Assembly (NCBI RefSeq): GCF_000699445.3
Contig: NC_067198.1
Coordinates: forward strand, 7,872,801 to 7,936,800
Direction: 5' to 3'
Origin: Schistosoma haematobium
Lineage: Eukaryota; Platyhelminthes; Trematoda; Strigeidida; Schistosomatidae
DNA length: 64,000 nt
The notes below the pieces were generated by a model that had not been told where the DNA came from, did no database searches, and was given only the letters and a program-made list of their open reading frames with translations. The position numbers were made by a program, and so were the translations under genes. This document shows, piece after piece, positions 14,546 through 26,348 of this stretch. Position 1 is the first letter of the stretch; each line of letters starts with the position of its first letter.

Positions 14546-17500
14546 ACGATGAGTGTTAATAGATGTTGGTTAATAACTTAACGTATAAGTAGTAAGTATT
14601 TTGTGTTTAGAAATATTAAAGTAATGAATTGTAGAAATGTTAATATTGGTATTTGTTTTGGTTTAAATTATGAAATCAATTTACAATTATGCCGGTAAGT
14701 TGTCCATATGAGTTGAATTCCAATTGCATATGTATTAGTAGGCTAACTGAATGAACAAAAATATTACCGCGGAGAATTCCAACAAGTGTTCCAGTTAGTT
14801 TGATACGCTTTATTTAGTTACGGGGAGATTTTCTCAACCTCATTTTTACTTGACCGTGATAGAATTTAGTAATACTACTAATACACATGAGTGTTTATCA
14901 AAACAAAATTTAAATACGTGAGTGATGATTATATGAATTTTGGACAGATAGCTAGGAAAAATCGTTAAACATGAGTGTACTCGTAAGAGACATGCTCTAG
15001 ACTCAATGTTCTGATCTGCGGCAGACTATTTATTTATATTTGTACTTGCCGGCTGATTGGGCACACAAGTTAGTTGCAAGTATGTAGTTTATCATAAGGC
15101 GGAATACGATTTAATTGAGATATAGTGGTTATAAGTTATTGAAATCAGTTAAGCTTATGTGTCATAATACTAAGTGATGTGGTGCTGCAAGATGTATTTG
15201 GCTAAATAAGGTTTTACAAGATGATTAGTAGTAAGTGATGCTCATATGATTATCAGGGAGAACATAAGTTGTAACCGAGGGAGTACACTCCCAACTCATG
15301 TTTATGATAATGGCTTGAACCTTAGTCAGTGTTGGGGTAAATTCGACATTGATGTTTACAGTTTACAGGAGGTTTGCTCGACTGCTTATACTGATTATTT
15401 GCATGCATGATTGTGTCGCTAGACCATCAATTAGACTGACAAGGTTTCGAGATATTTACTGAATGAGCATCTGATAGAGAAACATACTGTAATCATCTGT
15501 AGTGAATGAAGATACCAAGAAAACAACACCATTTAATGGTAATTATAAGTCAATTTGTTGACCGATTTCGTTAATAGTTCCATTAATTTTATAAGTCATA
15601 TTACGTGATTGTCAAGTTATGACAATGCTTTATGACGATATCCTGAAACTATTAAATTTAACTAGTTATAGTGTTGATTGAGGATTAGTCAGTGGAAAAA
15701 TAGATATTGTTGCTTTAGGTGATTCGAAATCATCAGAAATTTATCACGTCGGGCTCACCAATGTAGAATTATGGTCTACTATGATATTAGTACTGCTCTA
15801 ATAATAGACCTAATCCTAAATTTGTAGATTTGTCATGATATAACTGTCTAATCTATAAGATCTTAAGTGGAAGTCACACCATCGACTACACCAACTCACT
15901 GTATCGTATCAATTACCAATACATGATGTAGAACAAGGTTAGGCTAGAGAAAGAACAATATATTTAATATGAATAGAAGATATAAGATAACATTCAGCAG
16001 AGACCACGCCTGCATGGCCGAGCCATGCCACTCGATCAACTCCAGTCCATTCAATTCATTGTTCGCGCCTTCTCCATTGTTAGGTGTTTCTCCGCGTTAA
16101 ATATTGAATATCTATTTTCTGAGTAGTCTCGTGTTCACAGCTTTGTGGATTGTGTGGCTATTGTCCAATGCCACTACACTACTCTCCCACCAGAATCAAC
16201 GTGATGTTGGTTCGATACCAAATTGGATGGGATCGTCGCGCGCCGGAGGTTACCAAGGATAATAAGAATCCTCCGGCTATTGGTAAGCTGAAAGATAAAT
16301 CAAAAGAAAGCGGCAGCATCTGGTCGGGAAATACATGTAATAATTTTAAAATATCTGCCTTCATGCTTAAAACGCTTGAAATGAAAATTTGGGTGAAGAT
16401 TATTTGAGCTATAAAAAATGGGATTACAATAATAATAATAATAATAATAATAACAAAACGATGAGTGTTAATAGATGTTGGTTAATAACTTAACGTATAA
16501 GTAGTAAGTATTTTGTGTTTAGAAATATTAAAGTAATGAATTGTAGAAATGTTAATATTGGTATTTGTTTTGGTTTAAATTATGAAATCAATTTACAATT
16601 ATGCCGGTAAGTTGTCCATATGAGTTGAATTCCAATTGCATATGTATTAGTAGGCTAACTGAATGAACAAAAATATTACCGCGGAGAATTCCAACAAGTG
16701 TTCCAGTTAGTTTGATACGCTTTATTTAGTTACGGGGAGATTTTCTCAACCTCATTTTTACTTGACCGTGATAGAATTTAGTAATACTACTAATACACAT
16801 GAGTGTTTATCAAAACAAAATTTAAATACGTGAGTGATGATTATATGAATTTTGGACAGATAGCTAGGAAAAAATCGTTAAACATGAGTGTACTCGTAAG
16901 AGACATGCTCTAGACTCAATGTTCTGATCTGCGGCAGACTATTTATTTATATTTGTACTTGCCGGCTGATTGGGCACACAAGTTAGTTGCAAGTATGTAG
17001 TTTATCATAAGGCGGAATACGATTTAATTGAGATATAGTGGTTATAAGTTATTGAAATCAGTTAAGCTTATGTGTCATAATACTAAGTGATGTGGTGCTG
17101 CAAGATGTATTTGGCTAAATAAGGTTTTACAAGATGATTAGTAGTAAGTGATGCTCATATGATTATCAGGGAGAACATAAGTTGTAACCGAGGGAGTACA
17201 CTCCCAACTCATGTTTATGATAATGGCTTGAACCTTAGTCAGTGTTGGGGTAAATTCGACATTGATGTTTACAGTTTACAGGAGGTTTGCTCGACTGCTT
17301 ATACTGATTATTTGCATGCATGATTGTGTCGCTAGACCATCAATTAGACTGACAAGGTTTCGAGATATTTACTGAATGAGCATCTGATAGAGAAACATAC
17401 TGTAATCATCTGTAGTGAATGAAGATACCAAGAAAACAACACCATTTAATGGTAATTATAAGTCAATTTGTTGACCGATTTCGTTAATAGTTCCATTAAT

Positions 17501-18367
17501 TTTATAAGTCATATTACGTGATTGTCAAGTTATGACAATGCTTTATGACGATATCCTGAAACTATTAAATTTAACTAGTTATAGTGTTGATTGAGGATTA
17601 GTCAGTGGAAAAATAGATATTGTTGCTTTAGGTGATTCGAAATCATCAGAAATTTATCACGTCGGGCTCACCAATGTAGAATTATGGTCTACTATGATAT
17701 TAGTACTGCTCTAATAATAGACCTAATCCTAAATTTGTAGATTTGTCATGATATAACTGTCTAATCTATAAGATCTTAAGTGGAAGTCACACCATCGACT
17801 ACACCAACTCACTGTATCGTATCAATTACCAATACATGATGTAGAACAAGGTTAGGCTAGAGAAAGAACAATATATTTAATATGAATAGAAGATATAAGA
17901 TAACATTCAGCAGAGACCACGCCTGCATGGCCGAGCCATGCCACTCGATCAACTCCAGTCCATTCAATTCATTGTTCGCGCCTTCTCCATTGTTAGGTGT
18001 TTCTCCGCGTTAAATATTGAATATCTATTTTCTGAGTAGTCTCGTGTTCACAGCTTTGTGGATTGTGTGGCTATTGTCCAATGCCACTACACTACTCTCC
18101 CACCAGAATCAACGTGATGTTGGTTCGATACCAAATTGGATGGGATCGTCGCGCGCCGGAGGTTACCAAGGATAATAAGAATCCTCCGGCTATTGGTAAG
18201 CTGAAAGATAAATCAAAAAGAAAGCGGCAGCATCTGGTCGGGAAATACATGTAATAATTTTAAAATATCTGCCTTCATGCTTAAAACGCTTGAAATGAAA
18301 ATTTGGGTGAAGATTATTTGAGCTATAAAAAATGGGATTACAATAATAATAATAATAATAATAATAA
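958..18367. repeat. (AAT)n microsatellite inside each array unit, graded in length
   Basis: The tract always lies between GGATTAC and AACAAAACG. Tract coordinates are 958-1010, 2898-2950, 4838-4893, 6781-6833, 8721-8764, 10652-10692, 12581-12618, 14507-14541, 16428-16453 and 18342-18367. Counting whole AAT triplets before the closing AAC gives 17, 17, 18, 17, 14, 13, 12, 11, 8 and 8 from left to right. Confidence 0.95.
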
Positions 18368-19296
18368 CAAAACGATGAGTGTTAATAGATGTTGGTTAAT
18401 AACTTAACGTATAAGTAGTAAGTATTTTGTGTTTAGAAATATTAAAGTAATGAATTGTAGAAATGTTAATATTGGTATTTGTTTTGGTTTAAATTATGAA
18501 ATCAATTTACAATTATGCCGGTAAGTTGTCCATATGAGTTGAATTCCAATTGCATATGTATTAGTAGGCTAACTGAATGGACAAAAATATTACCGCGGAG
18601 AATTCCAACAAGTGTTCCAGTTAGTTTGATACGCTTTATTTAGTTACGGGGAGATTTTCTCAACCTCATTTTTACTTGACCGTGATAGAATTTAGTAATA
18701 CTACTAATACACATGAGTGTTTATCAAAACAAAATTTAAATACGTGAGTGATGATTATATGAATTTTGGACAGATAGCTAGGAAAAATCGTTAAACATGA
18801 GTGTACTCGTAAGAGACATGCTCTAGACTCAATGTTCTGATCTGCGGCAGACTATTTATTTATATTTGTACTTGCCGGCTGATTGGGCACACAAGTTAGT
18901 TGCAAGTATGTAGTTTATCATAAGGCGGAATACGATTTAATTGAGATATAGTGGTTATAAGTTATTGAAATCAGTTAAGCTTATGTGTCATAATACTAAG
19001 TGATGTGGTGCTGCAAGATGTATTTGGCTAAATAAGGTTTTACAAGATGATTAGTAGTAAGTGATGCTCATATGATTATCAGGGAGAACATAAGTTGTAA
19101 CCGAGGGAGTACACTCCCAACTCATGTTTATGATAATGGCTTGAACCTTAGTCAGTGTTGGGGTAAATTCGACATTGATGTTTACAGTTTACAGGAGGTT
19201 TGCTCGACTGCTTATACTGATTATTTGCATGCATGATTGTGTCGCTAGACCATCAATTAGACTGACAAGGTTTCGAGATATTTACTGAATGAGCAT

Positions 19297-20002
19297 CTGA
19301 TAGAGAAACATACTGTAATCATCTGTAGTGAATGAAGATACCAAGAAAACAACACCATTTAATGGTAATTATAAGTCAATTTGTTGACCGATTTCGTTAA
19401 TAGTTCCATTAATTTTATAAGTCATATTACGTGATTGTCAAGTTATGACAATGCTTTATGACGATATCCTGAAACTATTAAATTTAACTAGTTATAGTGT
19501 TGATTGAGGATTAGTCAGTGGAAAAATAGATATTGTTGCTTTAGGTGATTCGAAATCATCAGAAATTTATCACGTCGGGCTCACCAATGTAGAATTATGG
19601 TCTACTATGATATTAGTACTGCTCTAATAATAGACCTAATCCTAAATTTGTAGATTTGTCATGATATAACTGTCTAATCTATAAGATCTTAAGTGGAAGT
19701 CACACCATCGACTACACCAACTCACTGTATCGTATCAATTACCAATACATGATGTAGAACAAGGTTAGGCTAGAGAAAGAACAATATGTTTAATATGAAT
19801 AGAAGATATAAGATAACATTCAGCAGAGACCACGCCTGCATGGCCGAGCCATGCCACTCGATCAACTCCAGTCCATTCAATTCATTGTTCGCGCCTTCTC
19901 CATTGTTAGGTGTTTCTCCGCGTTAAATATTGAATATCTATTTTCTGAGTAGTCTCGTGTTCACAGCTTTGTGGATTGTGTGGCTATTGTCGAATGCCAC
20001 TA
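19297..20002. repeat. Truncated eleventh array unit and right edge of the array
   Basis: This copy follows the unit to its position ~706, then diverges abruptly after CGAATGCCACTA into unrelated DNA. Near the edge it carries private substitutions (ATGTTTAAT instead of ATATTTAAT near 19786, and GTCGAATG instead of GTCCAATG near 19990). Raised divergence in an edge copy is what one expects where unequal exchange no longer homogenises the sequence. Confidence 0.9.
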
Positions 20003-21661
20003 AAATTTATGAGGACACATGTAAAAAATTGAAATGGGTGGAAGAAATTGCTTTTTGATGACCATCGTATATCTCATAGTATTATTAACGAATGGAATTA
20101 ATTGCCTCGATGAGTGAATAAAACTCCGCCTATCGACGCTTTCATATAAAAGTTGTATCAACTGAAAGACCACCGTAACCAGGACTAACACAGACCACCT
20201 AGACTACTGTACTTTCTTAATAGAAACGAAACTTTTCAAAGGAAAATAATGAGGTCGAAGTGAGAATGGACTAATTTTCCAGACTTTCGGCTGTTCCCTG
20301 GAATTTTCAACCAAATGTTGTCCAATGTTACAATTTTTATTTGGATGCCATTATTGAGATCTGATGAAGCGGATTTTGCTCCGCTGAGTACAAATGTTGT
20401 GATACGCCGGATGTGGTTCTCAGCGGACGTCATTAGACCTACATTTCAGCTCTTCTAAGTAGGTGTAATGTTTCATTGCTTACTGTCATTGAACTTTTCG
20501 TAGTTGTTTCTTTTTGAGTTTTTTCTTAGAATGACTTGTTCGGCTCCATGATATAACAATTTAACTTGACATTAAGTAGTCTAAGATATCAGTTTAAAGA
20601 GCCTAAGTAGCATGTAGTTTAACGGTGAAATGCATAATCTCCCAGGTATCCCTTGCACAGAGGGGAAGTTTTTTGACTGTCTGTTTCATAGAACTTGGCA
20701 TTCTAGTTACATAAGTTTTGGAACTAAAATTTCATGAGCGTAAGGATCCTAACGTTCATAAATATATTGACCTATTACCGATGTTTGAACATCTAGTTTG
20801 GATTCTGCTACTGGTTGCTTCGGAGTACTTATTACTTTGCTAGGCAGGTTTATGACATACTAAACATATTTGGAAAAACAAGATTGGCATTGTTTGGTCA
20901 ATCCTCAGTCAAACTTTGTGTGTCATTTCGGTATTTTTACGCTGGAGATTCGTTTCTCCTTGAGAGCGTTCACTGATATGACCTTAAGGTTTTCCACTTG
21001 TTGACCAAATCATTACTTTGTTAATGATCTTAAGCTTATTCGATTGTAGTTATAAGACCATTTTATGATAGTTTAAATGATAATTAGTCCTAGAATGAAC
21101 TAAGTGATAAAACATGTTAAAATCCCAAATGAAGTGGTTTTATCAAGTTAGATCTCATTTTACGGTAAGATAGAAAGATGGACATACTTACTCCAATCCC
21201 TCCCCATATGAGAGGTTACAACATTTTGACAACTTAAATCCTACTCTTCCAACAAATTTGTGAGCATTTGCATCCTTAATTGGATATGGACTACCCATAA
21301 TAAAGTGGGACAATACGCGAAAAACTTCAAAGCATTCTAAGGCACTGCGAAGTGACCATAATACACAAGACCGTTTAGCAGTTACTGTTATAATGTATAG
21401 TTGTCTTCAATTCATGGTTTACGGCTTCACCTAAATCTTTCTGTTTCGGAACATGTCCCAATGCTGTTCCATCAATAATTTACTGATAACTGTTGCCACA
21501 GCCGATCTTCATCAGTTCATTTTACTGGAGTCCATTTCTAAGTACCAACATTCGAATCATTTAACCAATTCGTCTAAATTGATCCCGAGTTATAACTTTT
21601 TATTGTCGCTACGTATTATTTTCCAAATGTTTACACTATCAGCAAGTATTTATGATAGCGA
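20003..21661. other. No recognisable gene or repeat
   Basis: AT-rich DNA between the tandem array and the first retroelement cluster. The open frames here are short and lack recognisable motifs. A CTGATGA plus stem motif near 20361 was considered as a hammerhead and rejected. Confidence 0.6.
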
Positions 21662-21964
21662 CCTAAACATTCATCAATGTAGAGTAGGAAGAGCAGGAAA
21701 CTTCAGACAATAATTCGTAGCACGTCACACTTTACAGGGCTTCATCCGGTTAGGGTTTCGTATTTATTTCACTCCGTATTAGGTCTCAGAAGAGATATCT
21801 CATCCAACCCCTTGTTATTCCGAATCTGAAAAGCTCCTGTACAAATCATGAGTGACAACCTATCGATGTGCAATGCTAACCGGTGTTGGGGATCATTGGG
21901 AGAAAGTTAGGGGTGGCCAAACCAAAACGTGGCATCAGTGCTTGAAGACACTAACATCTGGTCT
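21662..21964 (+). repeat. Left part of a 920-bp duplicated segment; family B-type RTE C-terminal scrap
   Basis: This stretch matches 48193-48495 almost base for base. From about 21850 it is a decayed plus-strand remnant of the RTE-like RT C-terminal region: the frame around GGWPNQNV corresponds, shifted, to the RGGQTKTWH motif of better copies. The homology to the 48-kb copy stops at 21964, where the family A element begins, and resumes at 25895. Confidence 0.85.
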
Positions 21965-24900
21965 TATTATTTATTATTATTATTTTATTTCAACACATAT
22001 ATATTGGTACAGGATTGCGCCAAATATATATGCGCCACACAAAACAATGAGAATTTAAGAAGAAAAAAGTGGGGAACGTAAAAAATATTTAAAAAAAAAA
22101 ACAATAACGAAGAGATCGGTGTAAGGTAGTGTAATAATAATAGTAATAGTAGGGGAACAGAAGGGTACAATCAGAAGAAATCTTTCAGTTAAGAAAGATA
22201 CAACCACGTTTTATGAAGAAAGTAAAAGAAGTTTACAGCATGATCGCCACTGGCTTCTATTCTGAGCCATATCTGATAACGTCTCTAGCCACCGTGTTGT
22301 ACCATCTCTCGGACCCCAACCAGGGAGTCGTGAAGGACCGACACAAGCCTGTCCTTTGCAGCTTTCTTTCATACCACGATACCATGTCATATACTGACCA
22401 CCTCTCCACTTTCTCCAACCAGTTCCAGAGTCGGCAAATAATGCACGACGTGAAATCCTCTGGGACGACATTCGTAGAACATGTCCAAGCCACCGAAGTC
22501 GGTGTTTCAAAATGGTGACACCAATTGAATTATCATCTCTGTGCCCGAACACACGATGCCGAACCTCTGCATTACTAACATGGTGTTGCCACTGAATGTC
22601 AGCAATCCTTCGGAGACAGCGATGATCGAACACAGAGAGTCGTCTAACGTCCTCAACTCGGAGAGGCCAGGTTTCACAAGCATAGAGCAAAACTGCTCTC
22701 ACTGACGCGTTGTAGATCCGACCTTTTACGGCCAGACTAACATCACGAAGGCGCCAAAGATGGTCCAGATTGGCATAAGCCGCTCTAGCTTTCACTATAC
22801 GTGCATTAATCTCATCACTCACACCCCCACCAGCACTTATGCTGCTACCCAGATACACGAACTTCGCGACTATTTCTATCTGCTCACCATCCAGGGTGAG
22901 TACAGGATTAGAATCCTGCCAGTCTTGTAGAAGTACTTTACATTTCGAAGGTGCAAAGCACATACCATACCTACGGGCATTGATTGCCAACTGATTCAGT
23001 GCGGATTGCGTGGCTTGGGCATTATCGCACAGTAAGACAATATCGTCCGCATACTCAAGGTCGAGAAGTCTTTCTCCAGGCAACAGATCCACACCGCCAT
23101 TACTTACATTCATCAGAGCTGTTTCCAGAATGTCATCGATGGCAAAGTTGAAGAGGAATGGTGAGATTGGGCAACCCTGCCTAACCCCACTGCTCGAATG
23201 GAACAATGGAGAGAGGTGGCTGTATGCCCTCACTCTGCCTGAGGTGTTTGTATATAGGGCTTTTAGGATGTTAATAAACTTCTCAGGCACACCCTTTTTC
23301 AATAGACAATCCCAGAGAACAGTCCTGTCCAACGAATCGAATGCAGCCCTGATGTCAAGAGACACTAAGATTGTTGGCCTTTGATAAGTATGGCGGTGTT
23401 CTAACATTTGGCGGAGGGTGAAGATATGATCAATACATCCTCGACCAGAACGAAAACCCAGCCTGCTCCTCGCGAGTCAATCTTTCTCGGGTTTTGAACA
23501 ACCTACGAAGTATGAAGGAAGCCAATAGCTTGGACGCAATTGGAAGTAGACTTATCCTCCGATAGTTGTTACAGGAACGACGTGAACCCTTTTTAAAGAT
23601 AGGGACAACTATTGACTCATTCCATGACGTTGGTACACTCTCTAGTTCCCAAACCTTTGTAAACAATGTCGTCAATTCCTTAGTCAGAAAGTCACCACCA
23701 TCTTTAAAAAGAGCCGGAGGTAAGTCATCTGGGCCAGGTGATTTGTAACGCTTCAAGAGTTGGAGTTCCTTGCGGACTTCCGCCTCATTTGGTGAATCAG
23801 TCGTCACCGGCCATGGAGGGTAGGACAGTCTGACCGGTGCTGCCGGAGCAGCAGGCCAGTTGAACTGCCCTTCGAAAAATTCTGCCCATCGTCCAAGACG
23901 TCGATGGATGTTAGTGATTGGCATCCCATCATCCTCGCAGATTGTTTCGCTCACACCAGACTTCTTGTTGCCAGTGGCTCGGATGAGTTGGAAGAGCTTC
24001 CGGTAATAACCAGATGCAGCTGCTGCTTCCAGCTCATTAGCACGCTCCGACCACCAGGCTTCTCGGTCCTTAAGCAAGCTTTGCCTAATTCCATTGTCTA
24101 ACATCCTTCGTTTTTGGTCAAACTCACGGTCACCCGGAGTAGACCGACGGGCTTCAATGAGTTGTAAGGAACCTGAAGAAACCCAGTACTGAAAAGCGGG
24201 GCGTTTCGCAAACCCACAACTGACTGTACCCGCCGTTTTCATGGCGTCATGCAATTGCAACCAACGCTCATCTATACTTTTCGGTGGTATGGTAGCTAGC
24301 CTAGAAGCTAACTCGATTCGATACTTACTTGCAACAGGAGTTGCAACCAACTTGCTGACATCAATCCTTTGGTGGCGGTCACTTCGTTGGCCACTGAAAA
24401 GTAAGGTAAGATTGGCGCAGACCAAGGCATGATCAGAGTCGAGATAGGTACTCCAAAAGGAGCGGCAGTCTTGTACACAACCACGCCAGCGGTAGCTGAT
24501 CGCGATGTGATCAATCTGAGTCCAGGCTTGAGATTCAGAGGGAAGACGCCAGGTGGCACATCGGCGATGATTGTGCCGGAAGTTAGTGCTAGCCAGAAAC
24601 AGGTTGTGGTCTGTGCACAGTTGCAGTAGACGGTCCCCGTTATCTGTTCTGCGACTAACAAGTCCCCATCAGCCACCTAAACGACCCTCTTCTGTGCCTA
24701 GACGCCCGACCTGAGCATTCAAGTCTCCGGCTAGTACTACAATATCTGTCGAACGCACCTTCTAGAGAAGAATAGATAACTGGTGGTAAAACTCATCCTT
24801 GATTGCATCTGGGCTGCAATCTGTCGGGGCATAGGCGGAGATGACGAAGAGACATCGTTTCTCACGCCGATTTCTTCTCACTTTGATGGAACTCTCTAAT

Positions 24901-25893
24901 GTAACAGCACATAACCGACTGTTAATGGGGATCCAATCGATTAGTGCTGCCTCAGCTCTAGCGCTTAGTGCGACACCAACGCCAGCAAGACCAGACGAAG
25001 ATGCCACAGGGTCCCCGGATAAGCGCACGTAAAACAAGCTTTTTGAAGCGACAAATGGAGATCGAATTTGTAGTACTTCGCCAGAGTCTTGAATACGGGT
25101 CTCGGATAGACAACAAACATCAATATTAAGACTTTCTAAAGACATAGTCAGCCCTATCTGTTGTCCGACCTGCATAAATGTGCGAACGTTGAAGGCAGCC
25201 AGTTTGAATGGTGCACGTGGTTTCAGAAAAACTGCTTCAGTACTCATATTTGGTGGTAGCATACAATTTTCAACCGGACAGTGACTCGAGAACGTTTAGA
25301 CACAGTCGAATTTCCACTATAGACGAGCTGCTGTCTAAGTCGAAAAGTAAGGATAGACAGAGTGGGAATAAAAGAGAGTGAATAAATGACGTAGTAAATA
25401 ATAATAGTAATAATAGCAATAATAGTTGAATCATTTGAATGTTCGTCGAAGCAAGAGAATTAGTTTCCATGATCATAGACAGTTCAGTTCATTAATTGCG
25501 TGTGGGCTGTATTACTGCCCGGGTGCCCAGACCGAAGCAGGTGGTTATCTTAGAGGGCCACTCCCCGAGCCTTTGACCTAAAGGTCTAACCCACAAGGCA
25601 GTGGAGCATCGCAAGGAGATGCAGTCCCATGGTAGCCGGTGACCAACGATAGGTTCATACGCCATTTGTTCTTACAGGACACTAGTGCCCATGTGCAACA
25701 TTGATTTAGAATCCGGTTAAAGCGCCGGACATTCGCTTTTCGTCCTCTCATTTTCGAAAACAACACTTCCGCCACGAGAAGGCAGTGAGTAGGACTTCCC
25801 TGGCAGAGGCTGTATACGCGCGGCCGTGTGAGAGTATTTCGAGAGGGAGGGCGAACCCACCCCACTCTCGGCCATACCAGTGCATTCGGGGGC
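21965..25893 (-). mobile_element. RTE/SR2-like non-LTR retrotransposon (family A), near full length
   Basis: On the minus strand the element runs from a ~630-bp 5' leader (25893 to 25263) through one endonuclease-reverse transcriptase frame (25262 to 22211) to a ~245-bp 3' UTR that ends in a TAA-rich tail at 21965-22000. Both ends are also present in the short derivative at 47274-47737, which supports these borders. The uninterrupted counterpart of the target at 48193-49112 shows that the insertion coincides with loss of about 57 bp (48496-48552). No convincing target-site duplication is visible. The clade call rests on the APE-type endonuclease followed directly by RT, and on the WLGHVLRM C-terminal motif common in RTE proteins. 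Confidence 0.85.
22211..25262 (-). pseudogene. Endonuclease-reverse transcriptase polyprotein of family A, broken
   Basis: The frame opens at 25262. APE-type endonuclease motifs appear in order: AAFNVRT, LSETRIQD, SAYAPTD, AGDLNAQVG, QIDHIAI and DSDHAL. RT follows, with the GPDDLPP, AGFR, SLDIRAAFD and LEYADDIVLL motifs, then the C-terminal LRWLGHVLRM and WLETLSDMAQNRSQWR. Three lesions are visible: a TAG at 24762-24764, a TGA at 24669-24671, and one extra base in a run of four T (minus strand; 23453-23456) that shifts the frame just before the RT palm. All catalytic motifs are otherwise intact, so inactivation looks recent. It would have copied its own RNA at a nicked target. As it stands it cannot make the full protein. 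Confidence 0.85.
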
Positions 25894-26125
25894 TATGGTT
25901 GGAGACCCTGGGTGACATGGCTTTGAATCGATCACAATGGCGTAGGTGTATACACTTTGTTTTCCCGTACGTACTATATCTTTCTTCCTGTACTATATAT
26001 ATTACCACCATTGACTTAACTACTCCTATGAATTTGGTGTTCATCTTGTGCTAATGACGTGTGGCAACTTGGACCGATGCATATATGTGCCTAGTCCTAC
26101 ATTGTAGCTGACTAACTGACTGACA
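25894..26125 (+). mobile_element. 3' end of an RTE-like (family B type) copy
   Basis: The plus-strand frame reads WLETLGDMALNRSQWRRCIH, the conserved C-terminus of the RTE-like proteins. It is followed by a 3' UTR with GTGCTAATGACGTGTGGCAACTTGG and a CTGACTAACTGACTGAC tail. It belongs to the duplicated segment also seen at 48553-48805, and it is the downstream half of the copy that family A interrupted. Confidence 0.8.
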
Positions 26126-26348
26126 ACCTATCGAATGCCCTGCTGCAATTTACGAACATTGATAGAAAATCCAATTTCTTGGGTCACTGGCTTGTTCTCG
26201 TCCTGTGATTCGGTTATATTCGGACAGGACCTCTTACGAAACTCATGTTACTGTAGATTCAACAGACTTCAAGACTCTGTGACTATGCAACTCATCATTA
26301 CGTGTTTTTACCACTATGCTGGTCAGATTAACACGTTGGTAGTTAGAT
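26126..26348. repeat. Spacer between two opposed RTE 3' ends, part of the duplicated segment
   Basis: About 220 bp of unassigned DNA, almost identical to 48806-49028. It lies between the plus-strand tail ending near 26125 and the minus-strand tail at 26349-26371. Because it lies outside either element, its repetition shows a segmental duplication rather than two independent insertions. Confidence 0.75.

Larger units (their letters stand above)
1..20002. repeat. Tandem array of a ~1.9-kb satellite-like unit, 10.4 copies
   Basis: Copies begin at 1, 1941, 3880, 5824, 7763, 9694, 11623, 13549, 15471, 17384 and 19297. The unit lengths are 1940, 1939, 1944, 1939, 1931, 1929, 1926, 1922, 1913 and 1913 bp, followed by 706 bp of an eleventh copy. 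All of the length difference comes from one (AAT)n tract, two poly-A runs and one extra G in copy 6 near 11430. Outside these sites the copies I compared are essentially identical; exceptions are an A-to-G change in copy 10 (about 18580) and another in copy 11 (about 19788). The array enters the window in mid-unit and so extends to the left. I do not recognise the unit as a named schistosome satellite. It is far longer than the short sex-linked or DraI-type repeats I know of. Confidence 0.97.

Noticed and set aside
680..18254. Repeated 63- or 85-codon frames, one per array unit, as a multicopy gene
   Set aside because: They begin at TTG, switch between two C-termini because of a one-base poly-A difference, match no family I know, and are simply copied with the unit.
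1..20002. CRISPR-like or rDNA-like array
   Set aside because: Units are 1.9 kb and identical throughout with no unique spacers, and no rRNA sequence is recognisable. The gene structure of the window is eukaryotic.
20361..20400. CTGATGA followed by a 6-bp stem (AGCGGA/TCCGCT) as a hammerhead
   Set aside because: The following core strand reads GAGTAC, not GAAA, and no partner for stem I with a cleavable GTC can be found nearby.
21852..22058. Open frame at the left of family A as a gene
   Set aside because: It is an out-of-frame reading of a decayed RTE-like C-terminus that runs into the family A tail.
25578..26054. Overlapping ~70-100-codon frames in the family A leader as host genes
   Set aside because: The same frames recur at 47285-47686 within the short derivative, so they belong to the mobile element; no domain is recognisable.
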